Below are positions 1 to 6,479 of a stretch of 64,000 bases of DNA, one piece after another; the first letter of the stretch is position 1; every line of letters starts with the position of its first letter. The translations under genes and the position numbers were made by a program. The notes beneath the pieces were generated by a model, which worked only from the letters and a program-made list of their open reading frames with translations, was not told where the DNA came from and did no database searches. Origin of the DNA: Neglectibacter timonensis (GTDB lineage Bacteria; Bacillota; Clostridia; Oscillospirales; Acutalibacteraceae); contig NZ_LT160636.1 of assembly GCF_900048895.1 (NCBI RefSeq), positions 17,910 through 81,909 on the forward strand. Direction: 5' to 3'.

Positions 1-57
1 GGCTTCTCCCTGAAGCCTGAGCAGAAAGGAAGTGATGTTACGGACAGCACTGTAGTT

Positions 58-279
58 GTGGCGCTGCTGTCCCTGGCGGGGACGTTTATCGGTTCCCTGC
101 TGGGAATATTCGGCAGCGCGAGGATGACCAATTTCCGGCTGGAGCAGTTGGAAAAGAAAGTGGAAAAGCATAACCAGGTGGTGGAGCGCATGGCGGTGGC
201 GGAGAATGCCATCAAGTCGGCGCATCACAGGCTGGATGATGTCAATTCGGAACTGGAACATATCAAAGGGGGAACTTGA
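58..279 (+). CDS. small phage lysis-module protein (holin-associated, XhlA-like)
   Basis: A short protein with one hydrophobic N-terminal segment (about residues 2-20) followed by a charged amphipathic helix rich in Glu and Lys. This layout and the stretch LEQLEKKVEKHNQVVERM match small clostridial prophage proteins that sit next to the holin and resemble hemolysin XhlA. It probably sits in the host membrane and helps holin action. It ends directly against the next start codon (TGA then ATG), so the two are translationally coupled. The start is uncertain. GTG at 58 is the only start codon in this frame inside the window, but it lacks a well-spaced ribosome site. A good ribosome site (GAAAGGAAGTG) precedes an ATG at 35 that is in another frame and stops at once. 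The frame is open to base 1, so the gene may be frameshifted or begin outside the window. Confidence 0.7.
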   Translation: MALLSLAGTFIGSLLGIFGSARMTNFRLEQLEKKVEKHNQVVERMAVAENAIKSAHHRLDDVNSELEHIKGGT

Positions 280-555
280 ATGGAACTGACGGGAATTGGA
301 AGCGTGGCGGCGATTACGGTGATCTGCTATCTGGCGGGGGTGGTGGTGAAGGCCACGCCCTTTGACAACAACGGACTCATCCCCATTGTCTGCGGGCTTT
401 TAGGCGGGATTCTGGGGGTCGTAGGCATGCTCTTTATGCCTGACTTCCCGGCCAATGATTTTCTAACCGCCGCGGCCGTGGGCATCGTCTCCGGGCTGGC
501 TGCCACCGGCGCCAACCAGATTGGGAAACAGCTGGCAGGCGGGAAGGAAAAATAA
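280..555 (+). CDS. phage holin
   Basis: A 91-residue protein with about three hydrophobic segments (residues 7-24, 32-50 and 60-80) separated by short loops, ending in a basic tail. Size, topology and position beside an XhlA-like protein and a CHAP endolysin fit the clostridial holins of the Phage_holin_5_2/Hol44 type. Holins form membrane lesions that let the endolysin reach the cell wall at the end of the lytic cycle. The ATG follows the stop codon of the previous gene without a gap. The family is assigned from topology and general resemblance. The lysis role is inferred from context. Confidence 0.8.
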   Translation: MELTGIGSVAAITVICYLAGVVVKATPFDNNGLIPIVCGLLGGILGVVGMLFMPDFPANDFLTAAAVGIVSGLAATGANQIGKQLAGGKEK

Positions 556-579
556 AAAAAGCGCCCCAGAGGGACGCTC
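552..579 (-). terminator. rho-independent terminator of the minus-strand gene 582-902
   Basis: Read on the minus strand, arms AGCG-CCC and GGG-CGCT (one internal mismatch) close on a three-base loop and are followed by seven Ts. It lies just past the stop codon of the minus-strand coiled-coil gene and also separates it from the convergent holin gene. Confidence 0.75.
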
Positions 580-581
580 GC

Positions 582-902
582 TTATCCGGCTTTATGTTCC
601 AGTGCTGAGAGACGTTGCTCCATGCGCTCCATCCGATGCTCCAGCTCCCACTGCTTTTCATGGGTCAGCTTGTAGCCGTCAAAGAGAGAATCAATCCGCT
701 TGCCCACGCTGTTTTCTACAAACACCATCACTTCACGCTGGCTGGTTTGAATTTTGGTTTCCATCATGCCCATCAGTGTGTCGGCCTGCTGCTGCATGAC
801 TTCCATCAAGTCTTCTTTTTGCTGCGGCATGACTTCCATCATCCGGTCTTCTGACTGACTGATCAGCTGTGCAATTGCCTGCAAATCATTTTGATCCAAC
901 AT
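582..902 (-). CDS. small coiled-coil protein in the prophage, unknown function
   Basis: A 106-residue protein with no membrane segment. It is almost entirely helical and rich in Met, Gln and Glu, with a central KRIDSLFDGYKL stretch and a C-terminal heptad-like helix ending in LEHRMERMEQRLSALEHK. Similar small coiled-coil proteins occur in Ruminococcaceae genomes. I cannot assign a function. The start at 902 is preceded by GGTGAT four bases upstream; an upstream in-frame ATG at 914 lacks a usable ribosome site. The gene opposes the lysis genes on both sides and has its own terminator, so it is expressed separately, as a phage regulatory or lysogenic-conversion gene might be. A much longer reading frame extends 5' of it on this strand but is an antisense artefact. 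Confidence 0.7.
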   Translation of the reverse strand: MLDQNDLQAIAQLISQSEDRMMEVMPQQKEDLMEVMQQQADTLMGMMETKIQTSQREVMVFVENSVGKRIDSLFDGYKLTHEKQWELEHRMERMEQRLSALEHKAG

Positions 903-971
903 CCTTATCACCATCCCTGAAGACAGTATAGCATTGAACGGAATACATTGCAAGACGAAAGGAGAGATCAT

Positions 972-1892
972 ATGGCGAATGAAAACAACACACCGGAAAG
1001 AGTACTGGAACTGGCCCGGGGAGAGCTGGGAGCCACCAGCGGGGACAAGTACATCCGGTACTATAACGGCATTACAGGCATCGGCCTGCCCTACGGGGTG
1101 GCCTGGTGCGCAGCCTGGGTGACCTGGGTCATGCGGCATGCCGGGGTGCCCGTGGACAGCGTGCTGAATTACAAGGGCTGCGCCACGGCCTCCGACTGGT
1201 TTGAGGCCAGGGGGCGCTTCCGCAGCAGGAAGAGCGGGTATGTGCCGAAGCCCGGGGACATCATCATGTACGAGTGGAACCCGGAGGACGAGGGCACCCC
1301 TTACGACGACGGGGACGACCACACGGGGATTGTGGAGTACGTGGAGGATGGGATCGTACATACCATCGAGGGCAATAACGGCGGACAGTGCAGGAGGGAT
1401 TGGTGGAGCCTTTCGAACTCCTATATTTCCGGCTACTGCGTGCCGCTGTACAACATGGAAAACAAAAAGGAGGAACCGGATTTGACGGAGGCAGAGGCAA
1501 GGAAGATCGCACGGGGAGAGATTGAGAAATATTTTGCTGGACTGGCGGAAAAGCCCGCGCCCGGCTGGGCGAAGGAGGCGCTGGATTACGCCAGGGAGGA
1601 AGGGATCCTCAATGGCGACGAGGGCGGTCTGCGCCCGGAAAGCTATGTGAAGCGGGACGAGCTGGCCCAGGTGGAGCTGAACCGGGAGCGCCGCTACCGG
1701 GAAATCGGGGATGTGCCGGACTGGGCCAGGGACGCGGTGCAGGAACTGACCGGCCTGGGGGTGATCCTGGGCACCGAGGCGATTCAGGATGGAAAAGTCA
1801 CCCTCAACATGAGCGAGGCGCAGCTGCGCGGGCTGGTCTTTATGAAGCGATATGTGGACACAAGGCTCGGCGGCAAAGAAGGGGGGAGGTGA
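972..1892 (+). CDS. CHAP-domain endolysin with C-terminal wall-binding-like domain
   Basis: 306 residues. The N-terminal half is a CHAP-type amidase/peptidase: nucleophile Cys46 in VAWCAAWV, His117 in DDHTGIVE and the polar third residue around Glu133-Asn135 in EGNNGG. The C-terminal part (about 170-300) carries two copies of a motif like the SLH or phage wall-binding repeat (APGWAKEALDYAREEGILNG and VPDWARDAVQELTGLGVILG), which would hold the enzyme on the wall. It cuts peptidoglycan peptides once the holin opens the membrane. ATG 972 is chosen because AAAGGAGAG lies eight bases upstream. The gene belongs to the late prophage operon. Confidence 0.88.
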   Translation: MANENNTPERVLELARGELGATSGDKYIRYYNGITGIGLPYGVAWCAAWVTWVMRHAGVPVDSVLNYKGCATASDWFEARGRFRSRKSGYVPKPGDIIMYEWNPEDEGTPYDDGDDHTGIVEYVEDGIVHTIEGNNGGQCRRDWWSLSNSYISGYCVPLYNMENKKEEPDLTEAEARKIARGEIEKYFAGLAEKPAPGWAKEALDYAREEGILNGDEGGLRPESYVKRDELAQVELNRERRYREIGDVPDWARDAVQELTGLGVILGTEAIQDGKVTLNMSEAQLRGLVFMKRYVDTRLGGKEGGR

Positions 1893-1897
1893 GCGGC

Positions 1898-2053
1898 ATG
1901 GCGGATAAAAGCGGATACGCGGGCCGGATCGGGAATACGGGAGCCCAGCAGGTGCAGGCGCCCTTCCAGGACAACGGAAAAAAGGGCAAGGGCATCGTGA
2001 AGCGCGGGGAAGACCTGAGAACGGACGGGAAAAGAAAAAAGGGCAGAGGATAA
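1898..2053 (+). CDS. small basic phage protein, paralogue of 3359-3502
   Basis: A 51-residue, Lys/Arg/Gly-rich protein starting MADKSGYAGRIGNTGAQQVQ and containing KRGEDLRTDGK. It has a close relative in this window, at 3359-3502, which shares GYAGR, NTGAQ, V-x-A and RGEDLRT in the same order. Conservation of the pattern while the linkers differ is good evidence that both are real genes. GGGGGGAGGTGAG lies just upstream. I recognise no named family. High charge and position among head genes suggest a nucleic-acid or head-associated role, but that is a guess. Confidence 0.72.
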   Translation: MADKSGYAGRIGNTGAQQVQAPFQDNGKKGKGIVKRGEDLRTDGKRKKGRG

Positions 2054-2107
2054 CTGCCGGTATGGGATCCTGATTAGGGCCTGATGCCCGGGAGAGAGGA
2101 ATAAAAC

Positions 2108-2992
2108 ATGGAAAACGAAATCGATTACGGGAAAGTATTCGGCACCGAGGGGGATTCCCCTGAGGAAGGCGCAGAAGAGCAGGAGGCCGCCGAACCTGAA
2201 GCCGGAACAGAACCGTCAGGCGAAAAAGGGCAGGAAACCGCCGAACCTGCAGACGATGAGACAGATCACCCGCAGCGGCGGCAGAGCCAGGAAGACAACC
2301 GCCGATATGCAGCCATGAGGAGACGGACGGAGCAGGAGGCCAGGGACAGGGCGTCCCGGGAAGTGGACGCGGCCATTGCCGCCGCGGGCATCGTGGATCC
2401 CCGCACGGGACGGCCCGTCCGCACCAGGGCGGAGCTGGAGGCCTGCCGGGCCGGAGGCCGGGTCCGCACCAGGGCGGAGCTGGAGGCCTGCCGGGCCGGA
2501 GGCCGGGCAGAGAAGGGGGGCGGGCTTGCCCCTGCGGAATACCGGCGGCCTGCAGGAGAGCCGCCGGAGGTGAAGGCGGCCCGCCAGGCGCTGGCGTACG
2601 CACAGGAGACGGAGATCCACAGGAAAGTAGAGGACCAGGTCAGACAGATTTCCCGGATGGACCCCAGCATCCGGGAGAAGGGGGACCTTTCGCGGCTTTC
2701 TTGCTATGAACAGATGTGCCGCATGGTGGAGAAGGGGTACGAGCTGGCGGATGCCTACAGGGTGCTGAATTTTGACGAGTTGCTGCGCCGGAATGAGGCG
2801 GCGGCCAGGCAGGCCGCGCTCAATTCTGTGAGCGGGAAAAGCCACATGGCCCAGAGAAAACCCAGAGGGGAGGGCGGCGCATATGTACCGCCGGACGTGG
2901 CGGAAGAATACCGCCTGTTCCTGCCCGGCATCACCGACGCTGAAATCCAGGCGCACTATAACCGGTACGCAAAGAGCAGGAAGGCGGACTGA
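2108..2992 (+). CDS. phage scaffold-like protein
   Basis: 294 residues. The first 90 are acidic and low-complexity (Glu, Ala, Gln, Pro), followed by a charged helical region (EQEARDRASREVDAAIAAAG) and a C-terminal helical part. This composition and its place just upstream of the decoration and capsid genes are typical of scaffolding proteins, which shape the procapsid and then leave or are cleaved. The family is not identified by a fixed motif. Residues 104-133 are an exact tandem duplication of 15 residues (see the repeat at 2417-2506). GAGAGGAATAAAACATG provides the ribosome site. Confidence 0.7.
   Translation: MENEIDYGKVFGTEGDSPEEGAEEQEAAEPEAGTEPSGEKGQETAEPADDETDHPQRRQSQEDNRRYAAMRRRTEQEARDRASREVDAAIAAAGIVDPRTGRPVRTRAELEACRAGGRVRTRAELEACRAGGRAEKGGGLAPAEYRRPAGEPPEVKAARQALAYAQETEIHRKVEDQVRQISRMDPSIREKGDLSRLSCYEQMCRMVEKGYELADAYRVLNFDELLRRNEAAARQAALNSVSGKSHMAQRKPRGEGGAYVPPDVAEEYRLFLPGITDAEIQAHYNRYAKSRKAD
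2417..2506 (+). repeat. exact 45-bp tandem duplication inside the scaffold-like gene
   Basis: Bases 2417-2461 are repeated as 2462-2506. The unit is a multiple of three, so the frame is kept and the block VRTRAELEACRAGGR appears twice. The copies are identical apart from the boundary bases, which points to a recent slippage or unequal crossover. Confidence 0.9.
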
Positions 2993-3358
2993 GGAAACGG
3001 ATGCAAGGTGAAGACCATATAACCATCAATGAAATATATTTTTAGAAACATAATGGGCCTCCTTGCTTTTTCGTTCTTTTTTGCGGGCCTGAAAAAGAGG
3101 CAGGCGGAAACAGCCCGTAAAAGCGAAGAGAGACAGCGCACAGAAGGCGGCTGGGGCAGGATATCCTTTCAGAAGGAGCATCTGAAGGGCAGAATACAGA
3201 AAATACACAGGAAATCCTCCTTCTCCCCTGAAGGATCTCTGCAAAACCAGTATATCACATACAGGGGAGGAGGGAAGGGGGTGATGGGGCAGTACAGGCG
3301 TTGATCCGGATCGGAACAAGGGGCATTGAAAATCTGGAAGGAGAGGAAGGACAGCGGC
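2993..3358. other. gap between phage genes with no convincing gene
   Basis: This 366-bp stretch is AT-richer at its left end. It contains a plus-strand reading frame at 3029-3304 that starts with a membrane-like segment and continues as a low-complexity Arg/Lys/Gln tail. It has no ribosome site and no recognisable domain, and I do not count it as a gene. I see no promoter, terminator or repeat. Confidence 0.5.
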
Positions 3359-3502
3359 ATGGCACAACAGAAAGGTTATGCGGGCAGGGTGAAGAACACA
3401 GGGGCGCAGAGCGTGAAAGCACTCTATTCCCCGGACAGGAAACAGCACGGAACGGTACGGCGCGGGGAAGACCTGCGCACAGGAGAAACGAAGAAAAAAT
3501 GA
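3359..3502 (+). CDS. small basic phage protein, paralogue of 1898-2053
   Basis: A 47-residue protein with GYAGR, NTGAQ, and RRGEDLRTG in the same order as the 51-residue protein at 1898-2053, but with a different middle (ALYSPDRKQHG against APFQDNGKKGKG). AAGGAGAGGAAGGAC provides the ribosome site. It lies just before the decoration and capsid genes. The function is unknown. The paralogy is what supports the call. Confidence 0.72.
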   Translation: MAQQKGYAGRVKNTGAQSVKALYSPDRKQHGTVRRGEDLRTGETKKK

Positions 3503-3551
3503 GCGGAAAGCTGACGCCTCCGCACGATACGGGAAAGGAAGGAAACAGAAT

Positions 3552-3953
3552 ATGGCATTTCAAATCCATAAAACAGACGACGGCCGGGTGCCCGGCCTGG
3601 AGTACCTGCCCTGCGGGGCAATTGCGCCGCAGGCAGGGATGGCGATGAAGATGGCCTCCGGCAAGCTGGCGGCTGCTGCGGGGACAGACCTGCCCACCTA
3701 TTTGAGCGTGGCACAGAGAACGGCTCCCTGTGAGGCAGGGGAGCTGATCCCCGTGCTGCGGGTACAGCCCGACACGATTTTTGAGGCGCCCGCGCCCTCC
3801 GGCTTTACCGCTGTCCCCGGGGACAGGGTGCAGCTGGGCGGCGACGGCCTGACGCTGAGCACCGCGGCAGGCGGCGCGGCCGAAGTGGTTTATGCGGGAG
3901 AAGACGTTGTGAGAATCCGCTTTGTGCAGGCCGCGGCGGCTGCCAAGGCGTGA
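3552..3953 (+). CDS. putative phage head decoration protein
   Basis: A 133-residue, Ala/Gly/Val/Pro-rich protein predicted to be mostly beta-strand, without membrane segments. It starts 22 bp before the major capsid gene, where head-decoration or capsid-stabilising proteins usually sit. GAAAGGAAGGAAACAGAAT gives a ribosome site. No catalytic motif is visible. The call rests on size, composition and gene order. Confidence 0.55.
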   Translation: MAFQIHKTDDGRVPGLEYLPCGAIAPQAGMAMKMASGKLAAAAGTDLPTYLSVAQRTAPCEAGELIPVLRVQPDTIFEAPAPSGFTAVPGDRVQLGGDGLTLSTAAGGAAEVVYAGEDVVRIRFVQAAAAAKA

Positions 3954-3976
3954 GAGAAAAAAGGAGGAAGTAACCT

Positions 3977-4981
3977 ATGGCAAATATCACTTTTATTGAG
4001 GGCTCCGGCCTTCAGGATTCCATCTTTGGCAAAAACCAGGCTCCGATCCGGATGTTCCTGGAAAAGAGAGGAGAAGCCTTTGAACAGGAGAGCATGGTCA
4101 AAAAGCTGTTCAGCATGGAGAACTCCAACCATTTCGGTGAAAAATTCACCACTATGACGGCGATGGAAGGCTTCCAGCCTGTGGGCGAGAATGGGGAATA
4201 CCCAGTGGACGGCATGCAGGAGGGCTTCGACAAGTTCCTGGAACACATGACCTGGAAAAACAGCTTCACGCTCTCCCGGGAAATTGTGGAGGATGCGAAG
4301 GCAATGGATCTGAAAAAGAAACCCACCAGCTTTATCACCAGCTATTACCGCACCCGGGAAAAGTTCGGCGCGGCCCTGCTGGGCGGAGCAATGGCGGGGA
4401 AATCCGCCGTGAACTTCCAGGGCAGAAGCTTCTCCGCTACAGCCGCGGACGGCAAGAACCTGTTTGCCAAGGACCACCCTGCCAAGGTAAGCGGAAAGGC
4501 GCAGTCCAACCTGTTTGCGGACGCCTTCTCAGACGACGCGCTGGCAGCGCTGGAGACCGCCATGCAGAATTTCCGGGGCGACAATAACGAGATTCTGGAC
4601 GTGGCGCCCGACACCATCGTCATCCCCAACCAGTACGAACTGAAAAAGGCCGTGTTCGCCACCATCGGCGCGGACAAGGATCCCAATACCGCCAACAACG
4701 GCTTTAACTACCAGTACGGCAGGTGGAACGTGATCGTATGGCCTTACCTGAACCAATACCTGGCCGCCGGAGCAGCTCCCTGGATGCTGCTGGACAGCCG
4801 CTACAACGAGGATTACGGCGGAGCCGTCTGGCTTGACCGCACCCCCCTGGAGGTGCGCAGCCGTGTGGACGAGGGCAACGACGCCAATGTCTGGCAGGGC
4901 TACGCCCGCTTTATCGCAGGCTTCAACGACTGGCGGTTCGCCGCCGTAGGCGGCATAACCGGCGGCACCCAGGCAGTTTGA
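3977..4981 (+). CDS. putative phage major capsid protein
   Basis: 334 residues. The organisation fits HK97-fold shell proteins, probably the Mu gpT-like group: an N-terminal segment with FLEKRGEAFEQ, a central helical spine (ALAALETAMQNFRGDNNEI) and VIPNQYELKKAVFATIG. Near the C-terminus the stretch from WNVIVWPYL to YGGAVWLDRT is followed by a beta-rich end with DWRFAAVGG. It would assemble the phage head. It follows scaffold-like and decoration-like genes in the standard order and has an AAAGGAGGAAG ribosome site. The assignment is by overall pattern; no residue proves it. Confidence 0.72.
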   Translation: MANITFIEGSGLQDSIFGKNQAPIRMFLEKRGEAFEQESMVKKLFSMENSNHFGEKFTTMTAMEGFQPVGENGEYPVDGMQEGFDKFLEHMTWKNSFTLSREIVEDAKAMDLKKKPTSFITSYYRTREKFGAALLGGAMAGKSAVNFQGRSFSATAADGKNLFAKDHPAKVSGKAQSNLFADAFSDDALAALETAMQNFRGDNNEILDVAPDTIVIPNQYELKKAVFATIGADKDPNTANNGFNYQYGRWNVIVWPYLNQYLAAGAAPWMLLDSRYNEDYGGAVWLDRTPLEVRSRVDEGNDANVWQGYARFIAGFNDWRFAAVGGITGGTQAV

Positions 4982-5012
4982 GCAGCGTGACGGCAGCGTG
5001 ACGCTGCACCCT

Positions 5013-5075
5013 GTGCCTTCCCCTTGAGGGGAGAAGGGAAACAGATTCCCTGTGGGAATCTGCTGGACGAGGTGG
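5013..5075 (+). repeat. interspersed palindromic element, copy A
   Basis: Composed of a CTTCCCCTTGAGGGGAGAAG hairpin, a second hairpin CAGATTCC/GGAATCTG and the terminal motif GACGAGGTGG. It has the same two-hairpin-plus-GAxGAGGTGG design as 63936-63985 and, inverted, 5122-5171. Confidence 0.6.
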
Positions 5076-5121
5076 AAAATCTTACTCATACCGCAGCGGC
5101 AGAACAGAATACGGGTCAGAA

Positions 5122-5171
5122 CCACCTCATCAGTCACCTCCGGTGACAGCTTCCCCTCAAGGGGAAGCCTT
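5122..5171 (-). repeat. interspersed palindromic element, copy B
   Basis: A 50-bp element reading on the minus strand as a GCTTCCCCT/AGGGGAAGC hairpin, then GTCACC/GGTGAC, then GATGAGGTGG. It aligns over its whole length with 63936-63985 and is inverted relative to copy A, 46 bp away. Confidence 0.75.
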
Positions 5172-5180
5172 TGGTCTTAG

Positions 5181-5200
5181 CCATCCCCTTAAGGGGATGG
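5181..5200. repeat. perfect 20-bp palindrome
   Basis: CCATCCCCTTAAGGGGATGG reads identically on both strands. It shares its CCCCTT/AAGGGG core with the neighbouring palindromic elements and is probably a reduced member of the same family. Confidence 0.7.
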
Positions 5201-5290
5201 CAGGGTACGAGGTTAGCAGATCGCTGAATGGAACAAAAGCCGGACGCTTCGGAGAATATCCGGCGTCCGGTTTTTGCTTATTACAAAGCA

Positions 5291-5550
5291 GGTAGGGGCG
5301 TCGGGGAGCGGGCCGAAGGTTTGAAGGAGTCCGAAGCCGGAAGAAAAGTCTTTGGCCTACCTTTCTTCAGAAAGGTAGGGGCGTCGGGGAGCGGGCCGAA
5401 GGTTTGAAGGAGTCCGAAGCCGGAAGAAAAGTCTTTGGCCTACCTTTCTTCAGAAAGGTAGGGGCGTCGGGGAGCGGGCTGAAGGCTTGAAGGAGTCCGA
5501 AGCCGGAAGAAAAGTCTTTGGTCCTACCTTTCATCAGAAAGGTAGGGGAC
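5291..5550 (+). repeat. three tandem copies of an 83-84 bp hairpin repeat
   Basis: Units at 5291-5373 and 5374-5456 are identical 83-mers. Unit 5457-5540 is 84 bp with a few changes, and a fourth partial copy begins at 5541. Each junction holds a near-perfect hairpin with arms CCTACCTTTC and GAAAGGTAGG around TTCA. The unit interior (GCGTCGGGGAGCGGGC, then CCGAAGCCGG 16 bases later) also occurs inside the rlmA-like gene at 62356-62398, so it belongs to a dispersed repeat family. Confidence 0.9.
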
Positions 5551-5566
5551 AAAAGGAGGAAAAGAT

Positions 5567-6370
5567 ATGCCGGGAAGTTTGATGACGGCGGATACGTCGT
5601 TTCCGGATTTAAAGGGAAAAGAGAGTACGGAAGAGAAGTTTGAAACCATCACGGGGTACCTGTACCTGCTGCTGGAGCAGCTGCGGTACACGCTGTCGAA
5701 CCTGGGGGAGGAAAACTTCAACGGGGCAGAGCTGGACCATCTGGGCAGGGTCTTTACCGGCCCGCTGACGGTTCGCGTGGAAGAGACCGAGCAGGGCGTG
5801 ACCCAGCTGAGCGTCACGGTAGAGGGCGTGAAGTCCACGGTAAAGGGGCTGGACGGCAGGTTCTCTTCCGTAGAGCAGAGCGTGAACGGGGTCGTGAGCC
5901 GGGTGAACGGCCTGGACAACAGGTTTTCCTCTGTGGAGCAGGATGTGGACGGACTGAACATTCGCACCATTGGGGGCACTACCTGCATCACCGGGGACCA
6001 TGTGAAGACGGGGCGGATTGTGAGCCAGAACGGGATGAGCGAGATCAACCTGAACACAGGAATGGCGTCGCTTTCCGGCAGCTACCGGGTGGTGGATCCG
6101 AACGGCGGGGCGGAGATCGGCGGGGTGAAGTACGACAGCAGCGGCGCCGGTACTTCCAGTGAGGCCAAAAACCGCATGTGGGTGTATACGAACGGCAATT
6201 GGGCCCTGAAGGTGCAGGCAGGCGGGAACCTGTCCCTGGAGGGCAGCAGCCTGGTGCACATACGCGGCCCTCAGGAGGTGACCGTCTCCGTGGGGGAGAC
6301 TCGCTGGACCTTTGGAAAGTACGGCATCTATTATAACGACACGCTGGCGGTATCTCCGCTGGCAACGTAA
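5567..6370 (+). CDS. phage tail or tail-tip structural protein
   Basis: 267 residues. After a helical N-terminus, residues 85-130 hold a repeated coiled-coil motif, LD(G/N)RFSSVEQ, twice with heptad-like spacing. A Gly-, Ser- and Val-rich beta-strand C-terminal part follows (IGGTTCITGDHVKTGRI, NGNWALKVQAGGNLSLEG). Coiled-coil stem followed by beta-rich tip is a common plan for tail fibre or receptor-contact proteins. The ribosome site AAAAGGAGGAAAAGAT is strong. It lies downstream of the capsid gene in the late operon. The exact role is inferred. Confidence 0.65.
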   Translation: MPGSLMTADTSFPDLKGKESTEEKFETITGYLYLLLEQLRYTLSNLGEENFNGAELDHLGRVFTGPLTVRVEETEQGVTQLSVTVEGVKSTVKGLDGRFSSVEQSVNGVVSRVNGLDNRFSSVEQDVDGLNIRTIGGTTCITGDHVKTGRIVSQNGMSEINLNTGMASLSGSYRVVDPNGGAEIGGVKYDSSGAGTSSEAKNRMWVYTNGNWALKVQAGGNLSLEGSSLVHIRGPQEVTVSVGETRWTFGKYGIYYNDTLAVSPLAT

Positions 6371-6383
6371 AGGAGCGGAAGGT

Positions 6384-6479
6384 ATGGGAAAACGGAAGAA
6401 CAAAGGGAAGGAAACGGCGTGTAGACCCGCCGTATCCCCCGGAAGCTGCACGGAGACCCGGGGGGAGGCGCGGTTATGA
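6384..6479 (+). CDS. 31-residue phage ORF coupled to the next gene
   Basis: A tiny Lys/Arg-rich reading frame starting MGKRKNKGKETACRPAVSPG. It has a good ribosome site (AAAGGAGCGGAAGGT) and its stop overlaps the start of the following gene (ATGA at 6476-6479). It may be a real small protein or a leader whose translation couples expression of the next gene. I do not recognise it. Confidence 0.5.
   Translation: MGKRKNKGKETACRPAVSPGSCTETRGEARL

Larger units (their letters stand above)
4982..5566. other. repeat-rich noncoding stretch between capsid and tail genes
   Basis: No gene is visible in these 585 bp. The stretch holds, in order, a palindromic element facing right (about 5013-5075), a related element facing left (5122-5171), a perfect 20-bp palindrome (5181-5200), an inverted repeat around 5242-5275 (GCCGGACGC and GCGTCCGGT) and the three-copy 83-bp repeat (5291-5550). 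Such repeats are unusual inside a phage late operon and suggest that the prophage has been resident for a long time. Confidence 0.7.

Noticed and set aside
1-17. GGCTTC/GAAGCC hairpin at the left edge as a terminator
   Set aside because: It has only six pairs, no T-run, and lies within a frame that may be coding.
582-2603. A 673-residue minus-strand reading frame over the endolysin and scaffold genes
   Set aside because: Only its last 106 residues have gene-like composition and a ribosome site. The rest is Pro/Arg/Leu-rich antisense translation of GC-rich coding DNA.
3029-3304. A 91-residue plus-strand frame with a membrane-like start
   Set aside because: It has no ribosome site, a low-complexity tail and no resemblance to a known phage protein.
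5291-5550. Tandem repeats considered as a CRISPR array
   Set aside because: Copies are directly adjacent with no unique spacers, and no cas gene is present. The 184-bp units at 14491 fail for the same reason.
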